Of a stretch of DNA of 64,000 nucleotides, positions 44,289 through 56,587 are shown piece by piece. The position numbers and the translations under genes were made by a program. A model generated the notes under the pieces. The model did no database searches and was not told the DNA's origin. It was given only the letters and a program-made list of their open reading frames with translations. The DNA comes from Kingdonia uniflora (lineage: Eukaryota; Streptophyta; Magnoliopsida; Ranunculales; Circaeasteraceae), in assembly GCA_014058105.1 (NCBI GenBank), contig JACGCM010000669.1:1488001-1552000 (forward strand), written 5' to 3'. How positions within the stretch are numbered: the stretch's first letter is position 1; each line of letters opens with the position of its first letter.

Positions 44289-46757
44289 ATGTCGAGAAGT
44301 GCAGGGGATTTCTATGATTATTGGGTTAAGGTAGAACCAAAAGTTGTTCAATGCAATTACTGCAACAAGGTCATAACCGCTGGTATTACCTGCTTTAAGG
44401 AACATTTATCAACTCAACGTAGATCTGTTATCGAGTGCCCAAATGCACCAACCGATTTACGAAAGCTTGTTATTCAGGTTCTTTAAGAAATGAGGCAAAA
44501 TAAGCGTTCTCGCCAACAACTGCGGGATTGGGAACCCTAAGGATCGTCGCATGATGGCAGTGATGAAGTTCAAGATATCACTGATAGTTTTGGAGATGCC
44601 AGTGAACCCGATTATCATCCCGAGGAAGGAAGTGGGGGTGAATCTCAACTTACGAGGACTAGAAGTACGGGGCTACTTAATAGGTTATTTCGTCGTGGCA
44701 GAGGCTCAAACGAAGGGTTAGCATCGCGATCATCATCATCATCATTAAGAGCTCCAGCTCGACACTCTGTTGATTTACACTCACGAAATCCACGACGAGA
44801 AACTCAACAAACCATTCTGAACATGATGGGTGGAGGGTCGAGTTCTAGGGAGTATGCATGTGGCAAAATAACATCAATGTTCTACGAAAATGCTATCCCC
44901 TTTAATGTTGCTTCGTCGCAATTGTACCATGAATCTTTTAACTCGGTTGCAAATTATGGTAAGACTTTTCGACCTCCAACGGCTTATGAAATTGCTAACC
45001 CATTTCTACAAAAGGAAAAATGAAGAATAGAAGAAACAGTGATTCAAAGGCAGAGATTATATTGAAAGGACTATGGTTGCACCCTAATGGCAGATAGTTG
45101 GAAAGACAAGGCGAAGCATACACTCGTCAATTTTCTTATCTACTTAAAGTTAAAGAATAATGAATACTTGCGATTTGGAAATTTTAGTGGTTTATATAAC
45201 AATACTAACATAAAAATGCCATTGTTGGACAGGTATCACTTTTTTGAAGAGCGTTGATATTGATGACAATCGTTTAACAGCTGATTACTTGATAACCTTG
45301 TTTAAAAATATAATCGATTATGTTGGAGTTAAAAATATCGTTCAAATAGTGACAGACCAAGGATCAAATTTTAAAGCTGTTGGTAGGAGACTAGCTATCG
45401 AGTATCGTCATATATATTAGACTGCTTGTACAGCCCATGTGATTAGCCTTGTGCTAGAGAATTTAGAGTCATTCAGTTGGTTAAAGGATACCATTGGAGA
45501 TACGAGGAAAATATCGAAGTTTGTTTATGCTCATGCATGGGTTCTTGCCAAGTTCTGATGATTTTTGGAAAAAAAAACCAGGAGTGTTGTTGCAATGGTA
45601 GAACCATTATTAAAAGTCTTGCGATTAGTGGACTCCGACAAACCAACGATGGGGTATCTTTTCGATGCTTTGTGCACATCAAGAGCGGTGATAACAACTT
45701 TTCTTGATCCACGACGAAGTGCTAATGTTTGTAAGATATTCGATCATAGGTGGAAAGAACAACTTCATTCAGATTTGCATGCTACTGGTTATATACTTAA
45801 CCCATATTACATGTTTTTTCCTTCCACTTTCTCAAATGAAAATGTCATGTGTCACCCGACCTTAGCATTGAACAATTTGATTGCAAAGACGATATCAACC
45901 CCACTTGAGCAGGCATAAGTAATGTTAGAGGTATTCAAAGTTCATTACACAAAAATTATATATGCATGTTATTATTATTTAATTAATATAATATAAAAAA
46001 ATTTATTTTACACAGATAGAAAAGCTTCCTTTCAAGCCAGGTTATATGGGGTTAGAAGCTGCACGCATAACAACTCAACAAGGAAGTCCTAGTGAGTTCT
46101 TAAATTATTTACTATAAGATTATGTTATTTACTTATCATTCATTTTCTAACAAAACTTTAAGCCAATTTTCTTAGTTGATTGGTGGAATCCATATGGAGT
46201 GGAGTTGCCTCAACTTTGAAAGTTGGCTGTAAGAATTTTAAGTCAAACATGTACTTCGTCCGGATGTGAAAGACACTGGAGTACCTTTGACAAGATCCAC
46301 ACAAAGATTAGAAATCGATTACTTTCAAAGAAACTCAATGATCTTGTCTTTGTTCAATATAATATTCGGCTTGAAAGAAGAAGGGAAGATAGACGTCGAC
46401 GTTATCGTGTAGACCCCATAAGTGTGTCTGTTATTTTATTGGAAGATCCATTATGTGAATGGATTGCTGGAGATGACGATGAGCCTTTGTTGCCAACAGA
46501 TGAAGAATGGCCAGAAGAACTTGAAAGAGAATTATCAGCTAAAGACCCGGAGGTCAATGAGCAAAGGAGGTACTCTACTTCTGTTATTGACACAGATTTC
46601 CCATAAAATTGGTCACAAGAACCTATGTATCAAACACCAATGGAGCCGCTGCCTGAGGCGTATTTTGATTTCGATTTTAACCAAATCAATCTAGAGCATG
46701 GCCAACCTTCAAACTACTCTGAATTTGATACCAATCAGTTCGACTCCGTTTACCAGT
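44289..46757 (+). pseudogene. hAT transposase (BED finger, DUF659, C-terminal dimerisation domain)
   Basis: It starts MSRSAGDFYDYWVKVEP with a BED-type finger (CNYCNKVITAG...FKEHLS), followed by an acidic/Ser-rich linker and 'FYENAIPFNVASSQLYHESF', the DUF659 start. After frameshifts comes the RNase H-like core: 'KNIVQIVTDQGSNFKAVGR' (second catalytic Asp region) and 'TACTAHVISLVLENL'. The segment 'VEPLLKVLRLVDSDKPTMGY' follows, and the dimerisation domain 'TCTSSGCERHWSTFDKIHTK' with 'RNRLLSKKLNDLVFVQYN'. Stops lie at about 44,484, 44,538, 45,020, 45,256 and 45,418, and an intron may lie near 45,930-46,200. The protein is not expressible as is. Confidence 0.85.
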
Positions 46758-47091
46758 AAATGCAATGTCGCATTCCAGAATAATCATTTTCCTTTTGATG
46801 TTTATGTGATTTTTAATGCTCTGGTGTGATGTTTAATGCTTTGGTGTGATGTTTAATTTTGTCGGTGTGGTGTGGTGTGTTATTTCAATGTTGTAATAAG
46901 TAATAACTTTAATATTTATATATAAAGAAAACAAAAACACAACCGTTATTTTAATATAACACCGTTACAGGACAAATAACGGCCGTTATAACGTTTTATT
47001 CTTGTCATCTAGCGAAAAATAACATAACACCGTTATAACGGCTATAACGGTAACGGCCTTTGACCGTTACAGCGTACCCTTTTAAACCTTG

Positions 47092-47825
47092 CTATAAACA
47101 CAATAATTACTTCCATTTTACCTTTGAACTAGGTAACGACATTTCCCTTTAAAAAAAATAAAACGTGTCTACACCCTCAACACAAACACTTGAACACAAT
47201 TTACAAAATACTTTTTTATTTTCTGTCGTTTCCGATACCGACACCCGTATCCATATCGTTGTTACCTAACCTTTAAATCATCTAGAAGATAATTTTTAGG
47301 ACATCTAGAAGGTTATTCTCTAATTTCTAGTCTAGAAACTTGACTTCTACTAGAAGAAAAAACGAAAATATTGCAAAGTAAACCAACCCAATACTGCATC
47401 AGTATAGCTTGTATCTATACTTCTGAAATTAAGTAAACAGGCTCTGGTTTCCAGAAAGATGAGAGCACACAACAGATCACCAATTTGAGTGCAGAATGGC
47501 CAATGCTTCGTCTATCAGAAACCTGATGACAAACCCCTCCATTTTTGTCTTATTGAGCTAGAACAGACTTTCAAACTCTTTTCTTAAACTGAGATTAGAC
47601 TGCCATTAATAGCAGACAATCATCATTATTTGTTCAACATAGAGAGTGAGTTATGAATGTATTTGGTAGAAGAATACAGAATTTAGAACCTAAATCCTAC
47701 CAGAAAATTTAATACTGTTCAGACAAAGAGACAACAGTCAAGACTTTCCTTCCTGCACCTCTAATAGGTAAAAGAAAAAGGAGGACAGTTGACAGGTAGT
47801 TAAAACTTGATTGCAGAAGCTCTCC
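47092..47825. other. Intergenic, upstream of the F-box gene
   Basis: It begins with the right CTATAAAC target duplication. AT-rich promoter-like sequence with no coding signature. Confidence 0.5.
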
Positions 47826-47833
47826 TATTTAAA
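47826..47833 (+). promoter_or_regulatory. TATA-like box of the F-box gene
   Basis: TATTTAAA lies 65 bp before the F-box start codon, at a suitable distance for a short leader. No stronger candidate is near. Confidence 0.45.
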
Positions 47834-47897
47834 CCACTTCACAAATTTCTCCAGTTAATTGAGTATAGATTCCAAACTGTAATAATCTAGGCCTAAG

Positions 47898-48941
47898 ATG
47901 ATGGCTCTCAATACTAGTAAAAATACCTTTACCTCAATCTCAGACGTCCCTTCCGACATTCTTCTGACACACATACTCACCCGCTTGGACGGCCCAGCAC
48001 TTGCTTCCATCAGTTGTGCGTCCATTGAACTACACTCACTTTCTAGTGAAGGAAATCTATGGTCAGAAATCTGTAACACTACATGGCCTTTCACGAAGGA
48101 CTCACGGGTCAGCGAAGTTATCTCGGCTTACCCCAATGGCCCTAGTTCTTTCTTCTCCAACTCGTTTTCCTTTCTCCTTCCCAATTCTAGTACACTGACC
48201 CCAAAACTGCAATATTTCAACTATAAATCGCCTCTTCCTTCTAAGTTAATCTCAGCCGTTGATATCTACTACAGGAACAATATCATAACTTCCAAAGTTC
48301 AGGAAACAGAAACTCTCTCTGGATGGTTTCGCTACTCACCATTTCGAATTGATGTTATTGGACCGAAAGAAGCCATCCTCACCCAAATCCCTCCTACCGA
48401 GTTCACGTGTTGTGATCTCTCCCAAGATTTCTGCCTAAGCTGGATCCTCATCGACCCATTAGGACAGCGAGCAGCCAATATATCTAGCTGGAAATCGGTT
48501 TCAGTACATCAACATTGGTTATTAGGAGAAATTCAATTGAAATTTGCGACAATCCTACCTGTTGATCAAAAACCAAAAGATTTTGTACAGTGCGAGATTA
48601 CGGTGGCGATTGAGAAATCCGAAGGGAAGGTTTACATCAGAGAAATGAGCTTCCAGGTGGAAGACATGGACTGCATGAATTTGGACGGTAAGGAGAGTCT
48701 GGAAATTTTAGACAATGCGATGGAAAGTGAAAGGAGGGCGACAGTGAGGAGAAAGGGAGCTAGTGAGAAGTTTGACGAATATCTGAGAATGAAAAGAGAG
48801 AGGAAAGAGATAAAGTTGAAGAAAGAAGGAAGGTTGGATAGTTTTTGCAAAGGTTTTGGTATCTCAATTTTGCTATTATTTGGATTTTGGTTGTGGTCAG
48901 TTAGTTCGGGCACCACTTCGTCACAGGATATGAACAAGTAG
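47898..48941 (+). CDS. F-box protein (At2g27310/At2g36090-like), single exon
   Basis: A 347-residue uninterrupted frame. The F-box is at residues about 15-60 ('SDVPSDILLTHILTRLDGPA' ... 'LWSEICNTTWP'), which would bind SKP1 in an SCF ubiquitin ligase. The middle contains the conserved plant block 'LSGWFRYSPFRIDVIGPKE' and 'LSQDFCLSWILIDPLGQRAA' known from this small F-box family. The C-terminal part has a basic helix ('EKFDEYLRMKRERKEIKLKK') followed by a hydrophobic segment 'FGISILLLFGFWLWSV' that could anchor it in a membrane. The target is unknown. The first of two adjacent ATG codons is taken as start. It converges with the LRR gene, 3' ends 0.5 kb apart. No disabling change is seen, so it looks functional. 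Confidence 0.92.
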   Translation: MMALNTSKNTFTSISDVPSDILLTHILTRLDGPALASISCASIELHSLSSEGNLWSEICNTTWPFTKDSRVSEVISAYPNGPSSFFSNSFSFLLPNSSTLTPKLQYFNYKSPLPSKLISAVDIYYRNNIITSKVQETETLSGWFRYSPFRIDVIGPKEAILTQIPPTEFTCCDLSQDFCLSWILIDPLGQRAANISSWKSVSVHQHWLLGEIQLKFATILPVDQKPKDFVQCEITVAIEKSEGKVYIREMSFQVEDMDCMNLDGKESLEILDNAMESERRATVRRKGASEKFDEYLRMKRERKEIKLKKEGRLDSFCKGFGISILLLFGFWLWSVSSGTTSSQDMNK

Positions 48942-49433
48942 AAAGTATAATAGTCCAGAGTAAATTTACAGAAACCGTACACTGCTTTATCCACAGTATG
49001 CTACCTACTATAGCTTTTTAGCAAATGGATATTAATTTTTCTATAATATACAGATATTCTCGTTGGAGGAATCACAGGATGAACATAAATAGGACTGTAT
49101 GTAGGAGTACACATTTAGATGCAATTTGTTTAACTTTAAACCAAGAAGAAAGATGTGCAGTCATCAACTACACTAGTACAAAAAAGAGGTCATCAGCTAC
49201 ACTCTGAATACAGTAAACTATCTTTACTTTATCTTAGGTCATCTTGAAAATTCTTCTCTATTTCAGTCTGGAATATTAATAAACTATGACCTAAAGAGAA
49301 GTGGATAAATTGTTTTGCCTAACCGGAAAAAAAAAACTGAAGGCAATTTGGCAACTGTACTTCCAAATGAAATATATTAGTGCTAGTTACCAGCAAGGTG
49401 AGAGGATATAACTTTTGATTCTGCGCAGAATAT
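48942..49433. other. Convergent intergenic region between the F-box and LRR genes
   Basis: 3' flanks of both genes, AT-rich. No further gene is recognised. Confidence 0.6.
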
Positions 49434-52400
49434 CTAAGCATCCCATGTTGATGGACCACCATTTCCAACTTCAGCTGATGAGGATAGCGAAGGAAGTGCA
49501 GAATTCCCCATAGCTTTCTTTCTTTTGGTGTAAAGTACAACAGCTACTTGACCACACGGTTTATTGTCTTTTACGTCCTCCTTGTCTATCTTCTTCCTTA
49601 TACTCCCCTCCGAATGTACCATCCTGTGAGGGGAAATAAGTTCCATAGATGGTGTTTCGACATCGTCAATAGGGTCCTGTTTGCTTTCTCCATCATTTTT
49701 TGGATTTTCACAGCCATGTGAGATATCTTTTTTTGAGGCTTTATTTGGCTTTGACCATTTTAGATCCACTTCCCTGTCTACATCAGGAACCTCAGCATCA
49801 TAAAGAGGACTGTCCTTGTTATGACTAGAGCTACGCTTCCTAGATATGTTCTCATTTTGCTTATGGGTTTCTCCCTTTACTTCTTTCTTCTCTTTTGTTT
49901 CATTAGCGTGATTAGTCTTGGAATTCTCATTTCCCTGGCTTCTTTCTAGAGGTTTATTGTTGAATGTCAGCAATTTCGGCACTAACTTCTTAATCTGCAG
50001 AAGCAACAAAACTGACAAAAGTATCAAACATAATTACAATACAAGACAGATCTGGACTTACTGATGTTAATGAAACAAAATAGTACAGTTCTACAACCTT
50101 TTTAGCTGATGTATTCTTCTCAGCAATAGGATTCCCTTGTAAATTTAGATGTCTCAGGTTGTGCAAAGAAGAAAGCACCTATAAGTTCAGCACGAAATCA
50201 AGAACTCAACAAGTGAGGATAGCCCAAATATTTAGGGTAAATGAACAAGAAAATTGCAGAAACAATACATAAACTATCAAATTGCTCACCTTCAAGTCTG
50301 AAGACCTGGTGATACAGTTGTTTCCCAAATCAAGGTTTTGAAGCTTTATATTAGAAGCTAACTCGGCAGGGAGGACCTGGACAGTGGATATAAGAAAAGA
50401 TCATGAGTGTGAATGTGGATTAAAATGTTGAACAGTACACAACTCAGTACAAATAAGAATTTGATGTTAAGGAATATATATATATAAAAATTAACATGAT
50501 GTGATGAATTGATTGTAAGATTGATTGGTTTCCATTGACAAGTAGTTTGTGCCAGTACTAATTAACTTGGATTGTGATGCAAAACTCACTGTGATCTCGT
50601 TATGCGCAAGTCTGACCTCTTTCAAATATAGAAGTGACTTGAATGAAGAACCTATGGACTCAAGTTGACAATTGGAGAGAGATAGCTGAAACCCAAAAAC
50701 CAACCAAAGAACTTTAGTGCTTTTACAAAATTAAAGCTGCATGGTAGAGGGGAAAAAAATGAAGTTTGCTTACTTTTGCGATTGACTTTGCTTTGACCAG
50801 AGAATCACCAACATTCCGAAGAGGGTTTCTAGAAAGAACTGCATAGAAAGCCAGCATTCAAAGAACACAACTCGAATTATATGACCATACATTTTCCATG
50901 TGACATTAAAAATAGAAAATAGAGTAATCGCTTGCATTGTTTTGCAAAACATTAAGAAGAGTCAACTTATTTCTTCAACCATATGTCTTGCTGATTGTAC
51001 AAGAAATTATTCAAAATGTTTATAGATTTCAGCCTAGAGTCATCCCAATTATATCCCATTGGGGAACCAGTCAGTTATGGTAAAATATTGATATCTTATT
51101 TTGATCCTCTCTTGCAAAGGGTTCAAAATAAAATAGAAGGCTGGAAAGGAAGATTGCTCACTAATGGGGGTAAGCTTGTTCTTCTCAAATATGTACTCAA
51201 CTCCATGCCCATACACCTCTTGTCCAGCATTAATGTTCCTAAAAGTGATATCAAGAGGTTAGAGTCCATTTTAAAATTTTCTTTTGGGAAAGCCTTGAAG
51301 GGAATCCTAAGAAAAAAAATAGGTATCCTTGGAGTGCAATTTGCAATCCTACTGTTGAGGGAGGCTTTGGACCTAGGACCTAGGACCTAGGACACGTATA
51401 TATTCAAGCCAGCTTTCTTTTGAAGAAATGTTGGCATTTCCTATATACAAAATCACTTGGGAGCAAAAAAAAAGAAGATGAAATATAACAGACAACTGAG
51501 ACAAGGTGTATTGTCTATACACTGACAACTGAGACAAGGTGCATTGTCTACACTGGGTTCTAAACTATGGAGAAGTATACATGGCTTGATTGAGAAAGCC
51601 TCTTCAAATACAACATGGGTTTCTGGCAAAGAGAATCTTTTTTTTTTTGGCACACTGATTGGACCGGGGAAGGGACTTTAGCTGAGCTACTAGACTGTGT
51701 TGCTGAGCAAGATATAAAAGTTAATCAAGTTTTGAGTTCTGAAGGAGACTGGCAATGGAGTAACTTTCAGCATGAGATACCTATGCAATGGCATTTGAAG
51801 CAAATGTTCAAGTTAAGCAGTGAGCCTGATAAAGCCTACATCAACATGGGCTCTTTCTTTTGATGGAAACTTCCCAGTGAATCAATCTGGAATTTTGGAG
51901 GATAGAAGAGGAGAAACTAGGGAGAATGTAATGGCTTTGGCACAAACATTTGCTAAAGAAAATATTCAAGTTTTGAATTGGAAAGTATCGAAAATGTTGT
52001 ACATGTTGATAGCATTCTTCAGAATATTATTTGTCTCCCATCAAGGCGCAGTTGTTCTTCAGGACATAATGAAGAATTGGATCATTACTTGTGCATAGTG
52101 ATGCAGTCGAAGAAGCGTGGGAGCATTATAGTAAAGCCTGTGGGGTGTCATGCAATCAAAATCAACCTTTTTGGTCAAGACATGGGTTATGGTTGAGCCA
52201 GTCAAACAATTCATCTCAAGTTGGAATAGTTATTAATTTACTGCCTTCACTGATCAGTTGGGAATTATGGAGAGTTAATGAGGGTGTTTCTGGTATAGAA
52301 TATTATTTGTCTCCCATCAAGACGCAGTTGTTCTTCAGGACATAATGAAGACTTGGATCATTACTTGTGCATAGTGATGCAGTCGAAGAAGCATGGGAGC

Positions 52401-53017
52401 ATTATAGTAAAGCCTGTGGGGTACCATGCAATCAAAATCAACCTTTTTGGTCAAGACATGGGTTATGGTTGAGCCAGTCAAATAATTCATCTCAAGTTGG
52501 AATAGTTATTAATTTACTGCCTTCACTGATCAGTTGGGAATTATGGAGAGTTAATGAGGGTGGGTCTGGTATAGAAGAAAGGCCATCTGATGCATCTCAA
52601 ATTCAATTTGGAACTGAACGCCTTCATACAATATATGTTTGAGAGTTATATCAAAATATGATGTTTGAGATGTCAATGCAAACGAAATATGCAATAATTC
52701 CCTTGGAAGTAAAAGAATCTAAGAAATCAGATGCTCATACCAAGAGTGTTCAAGTCCTTCAGGAGATCGAGCCTGCAAACTGAAGATATCTCATTGTCTG
52801 CAAAGAAAAGAAGCGACGGAAAGATGGCATTAAATAAAAGTGTTACAAAAGAAAACTTACAAAGCATTTTCAATCGTATTCCAAGTTATTGCAGAAAATT
52901 CTAATGGAGATGAATACATTTGGTCAGGAACCTACCATTCAAAATCAATGCTCGCAGGCTTACAAGAGACATGACTTCATCCATCGATGTCAGCTTGTTC
53001 CTGGCCGCATTTAGCAC
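49434..53017 (-). CDS. SDS22-like leucine-rich repeat protein, exons 4-10
   Basis: Exons on the minus strand: 53,017-52,936; 52,797-52,741; 50,838-50,774; 50,685-50,590; 50,376-50,290; 50,178-50,098; 49,994-49,434. All borders are AG/GT and all phases fit. Each internal exon carries about one 22-23-residue LRR: 'VLNAARNKLTSMDEVMSLVS', 'NEISSVCRLDLLKDLNTL', 'VLSRNPLRNVGDSLVKAKSI', 'LSLSNCQLESIGSSFKSLLY', 'VLPAELASNIKLQNLDLGNN', 'VLSSLHNLRHLNLQGNPIAE'. The last exon is a 186-residue Lys/Glu-rich, probably disordered tail ending VEVGNGGPSTWDA-like. This matches Arabidopsis At5g22320 in order and length (about 430 residues in total). The LRR block should be a protein-binding horseshoe; the partner is unknown. 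A LINE fragment lies in the intron between the second and third exon listed. Confidence 0.92.
51494..51560. repeat. Short tandem duplication (about 33 bp, two copies)
   Basis: ACAACTGAGACAAGGTGTATTG and ACAACTGAGACAAGGTGCATTG recur in series, each followed by TCTA...CACTG, inside the LINE fragment. In the first copy the spelling is TATACACTG; in the second it is CACTGG. Confidence 0.8.
52021..52577. repeat. 276-bp tandem duplication within the LINE fragment
   Basis: AGAATATTATTTGTCTCCCA begins at 52,021 and again at 52,297. The following ~275 bases are nearly identical, with only a handful of point differences, indicating a recent duplication. Confidence 0.92.
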
Positions 53018-53719
53018 CTGATAAACATATATTATGGAGTTATAACAACCTTCATCAAGAATCCAGTACCCCACACTACAAACGTCTCACAGATACTAAT
53101 TCTATTAACTTGTGACATTACAGCATTTTTTGCTCATAGCCCTGTTTCTAGTATTTTATAATAGGATAGGTAACATTATAATGATACTATCAATGAAATA
53201 AATACCGCACCTATCTTAAATATGGATCTCTCTCTGAAACCATATCTTACTGCATGGAAGAATGCACATGTATCGAATTGTATTCGCCACGCTAGTAGTC
53301 TTTAAACTTTGGATGACTAGAATAAGTTGTTATGACTAGAATAAGTTGTTATTGCTTTCAGTTTTTTTTCTCCCTGTGGTGAACATGCGTGCCCGTGTGT
53401 CCGAGTATCATAAATGTAGACACATTATTTTCAAAATATGTCATGTCCATGTTGCATAGATTATGCAAGATTAAAAAGCACAAACTAATAGATACTTTTA
53501 TAGGTATAGTAAGTATACTTCAAGGTGTAAAATTTCACCCTCCAGGAGAACGGGCTATCAACAAAGGGTCACACATTCAATACTAAGACCCTGTGGTGTG
53601 ATGTTAGTGCCTAGTTATCCTTATGATATGTAGTTCACGTTCTATGCACATATCTGAATTTTGATTGCCTTATAACTTTAGCTTAACTATTATAAAACTC
53701 TAAATAATACTCAGTAACT
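53018..53719. other. Intron 3 of the LRR gene, unassigned part
   Basis: AT-rich, with no coding signature. It contains a direct repeat GACTAGAATAAGTTGTTAT (about 53,314 and 53,333). Confidence 0.5.
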
Positions 53720-53960
53720 CTCCTTTTTTTGATGAATGTAAACTTTATTGATGAAAGAACACACTATACACCCCTAAAAAGGAAAAGAACAAGAAAAATA
53801 AAATAAACCCACCTTTCCAAGAGGAGAAAGAGCAAAAATAAAAAAACTACAGCAAGACCCATCAAGTGGAGCCCGTGAGTCTCCCTCCACATAATCATAA
53901 GCAAAAAAGAATACTCGGTAACTCGTTTCCTTAACTACCCGTACAATATAATACACTAAT
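53720..53960 (-). mobile_element. LINE 3' end in LRR intron 3
   Basis: On the minus strand it ends ...CATCAATAAAGTTTACATTC followed by an A-run. The same end sequence (ATCAATAAAATTTACATTCG plus A-rich tail) closes the LINE at 403-1612, so both are tails of related L1-type elements. Confidence 0.65.
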
Positions 53961-54890
53961 TATTATCTTTTATTTCCACCACATGACTAATAAATCAACT
54001 TGTTTCATTGTGCAGATCTAATATCACCAGAGATGGACGCCGCAACAGTTTCCTCTTTCCTCCCCTTCAAACGTATTTGAACACTGAAGTGTGTACCTGC
54101 CACCAATCACACCCATCTCTTATTATCGACACATCTCCAGTACAAGCAATAAAGCCCTGGAAATGATCATATCATGGGAATCTAGAGATCTTAGTAGCCC
54201 CTCACAAGACTATTTGGTCCTCCCATCCTCCCTCGTTTTCTAATTCGTTAAAATTATCTTAAATGATTCTTAATATCTTCCTTTGAAGTGACTTGATTCT
54301 CAATATCACAATTCCTTCTTCTTTTCCTGAAGGGCACCCTTTAGCGATTGACACCATGTGGTTGATTGCCCTCGGCCTCAATAAGTTCATACTGGTAGAC
54401 ATCATTAGACGAGATTTCTTGTGTCCTTGCATAGGGTTTTATTAAATTGTTGAAAGCATAGTGGTACAAGTCGTTCAAAATGAAAACATGGGAAGTATTT
54501 TAGGACCTTACCCCGTTTGCGGCTGAATGGTATCTGTGTGCGATGATTTGTATGGGTGAAGCTCTCCATAGTTATTAAACGATTTTGGCTTTGGTCCTCT
54601 TCCACCTCCATAATTCTAGGAAGCGAACTAGTTTATTGTAACTCGTGTTGGGCACTACCTAACTATTGTACCTGTTTTCCCTAAAAAAAATCATGGTTTT
54701 GTACTTAAGGCATTAAATGCAAATTAGTACTGAAGTACCAAGACTATTGGAGATATGAGATCCTTTTACAACATTATAGATGTTGCAGTTATAACTTCAA
54801 GTTAGCCTTATAACTAAACTAGTTATCTATTTAAGTCAATTTATGGGGGTTAACTTGAACTAATAATAATTGAAGGGGCTGCTTGGAAGT
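53961..54890. other. Intron 3 of the LRR gene, unassigned part
   Basis: No gene recognised. Near 54,780-54,860 it holds 'GTTATAACTTCAAGTTAGCC...' text similar to the LTR-like repeats at 57.8-58.2 kb. Confidence 0.4.
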
Positions 54891-55405
54891 TGGAATATAT
54901 GAAGTAGCCAGTGAAGCATGTGAATCATTATTCAATTTACCTGTAAAACTGATATTATCTTGAGTCAAATATGAACTTATTTTGCACCACTTTTACCGCA
55001 AATAGGATACATTCCTAAAGCGCGGGAATGTATCCTATTTGCGGAATATATGAATGTATCCTTCATATATTCCTAAAGTTGGAATATATGAAGTAGCCAG
55101 TGAAGCATGTGAATCATTATTCAATTCACCTGCAAAACTGATATTATCTTGAGTCAAATATGAACTTATTTTGCACCACTTTTACCGCAAATAGGATATA
55201 TTCCTAAAGCGCGGGAATGTATCATATTTGCGGAATATATGAATGTATCCTTCATATATTCCTAAAGTTGGAATATATGAAGTAGCCAGTGAAGCATGTG
55301 AATCATTATTCAATTCACCTGCAAAGCTGATATTATCTTGAGTCAAATATGAACTTATTTTGCACCACTTTTACCGCAAATAGGATACATTCCTAAAGCG
55401 CGGGA
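54891..55405. repeat. 189-bp tandem repeat (2.7 copies), each with two hairpins
   Basis: Units start TGGAATATATGAAGTAGCCA at 54,891, 55,080 and 55,269. Each contains CCGCAAATAGGATACATTCC, an 8-base loop and the matching reverse complement (a ~20-bp stem), and directly after it AATATATGAA...TTCATATATT as a second stem. The third unit ends inside the first hairpin, at about 55,405. Differences between copies are only a few point changes. Confidence 0.93.
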
Positions 55406-56587
55406 TTGACACATTTTGCCAAACAGCATTTCTGCTTTTAGTTTGTGGATGATTGTGGTTGTTCACTTATTCTAGATATCCAAATGATAAAGACCACCTA
55501 CAAATTTCCTAAAAATAGTAGTCAATCTCAGAGCTTAGGCTCTATTAAGAAGAGATCTTGACGTTGCTTCTCCAGCTACCGAGAGCAACAAGAGCAACAA
55601 TGATTGTTGAACCACAGTTGTGTTCCCGCATGTATGTTTAAAAATCATTTTCGGTGAACTAAAGTTCAAATTCGTGAATCCCACATAACCTCTTCATCCC
55701 CATTTCTGAAATATGTCAAAGTTAAATCTATCTAGTTAACTTCTACTCTTATAAATTGATGGTTATACATCAAATCCCCGACCTCTCAAGGGCCATTTGT
55801 TTCATAATGTAAGAAAAAAGCATTGATCAATAGAATCAAACTTTCCAACGTGTAAAGATAACAACCCGAAGGAAAAAGAAAACAAAAAAACAAGACACTC
55901 AACCTCACACCAAAATTTGAAGTAACTAAATCTTCCATCGTGTCACAATATCTTCAAATGCAACCCCTTCATCTTCATGACTATAGATGATGAAGACCAA
56001 TACAAGAAAATCGCGTATATATCAAAGATGGTGCTCTCCACCTCTCATGGCCAAATTGTTAGCCTCTTTTATTGTTGTGTTGTCGTTACTTCCATTACAA
56101 CAACATTCAAAAAGAAAAAAGTAGTTTTACAACAACAAAATAATTATGACTTGTTGTCCCTGTCAGCCACGCCACAATCTATATCCCCTTCATAATATGG
56201 TGTGCATGTATATAAAGGTTGATGACTTCTTCACTTTTATTATTTGACATGAAGAAAATCTTTTTGCTTCCCTAATAAAGGAACCCACACTTACTACAAA
56301 ACATGCAACAAATCCTGTTTACCTTCTTAAGTGAGACGAAGTTGTACCCACAACAGTCAGCAAACATTTTCATGTTCTTTTTCACTACTTCATTTGGTAC
56401 TTTCCATACCATTATCCATGCACTTTTGTGCTAGCTTACAACCTTTTTCCAGCCATCTCACACACCATTCTCTTTGCCATTTCATATTTATTACACTGTT
56501 ATCTTGCAAATTTTGCTATGTGCCATCCCGCTCGTATTTTCGTGATTCAACTATAATCAGCATAAATAATTTCATGGAGGGTGTGTC
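55406..56587. other. Intron 3 of the LRR gene, no gene recognised
   Basis: AT-rich sequence with CT-rich patches; short open frames such as 56,331-56,606 look like chance. Confidence 0.45.

Larger units (their letters stand above)
42883..47091 (+). mobile_element. hAT transposon with intact ends and decayed transposase
   Basis: The left end CAAGGTTTTAAATAACC and the right end (reverse complement GCAAGGTTTAAAAGGG) form imperfect inverted repeats. Both are flanked by a perfect 8-bp duplication CTATAAAC (42,875-42,882 and 47,092-47,099), as expected for hAT. Each end carries many CCGTTATAACGG-type short repeats, probable transposase binding sites. Inside are a tandem array and a transposase gene. 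Length 4.2 kb. Confidence 0.92.
51000..52640 (+). mobile_element. LINE fragment in an LRR-gene intron, with internal tandem duplication
   Basis: The plus strand shows 'YFDPLLQRVQNKIEGWKGRL', 'LTNGGKLVLLKYVLNSMPIH', then after breaks 'DWTGEGTLAELLDCVAEQDI' and 'SEGDWQWSNFQHEIPMQWHL', the RT tail of a plant LINE, and a terminal 'LLPSLISWELWRVNEG' segment. The last part is present twice. Stops and frameshifts throughout. It is antisense to the LRR gene. Confidence 0.82.

Noticed and set aside
47855..48094. Minus-strand frame overlapping the F-box start
   Set aside because: Antisense shadow of the F-box gene.
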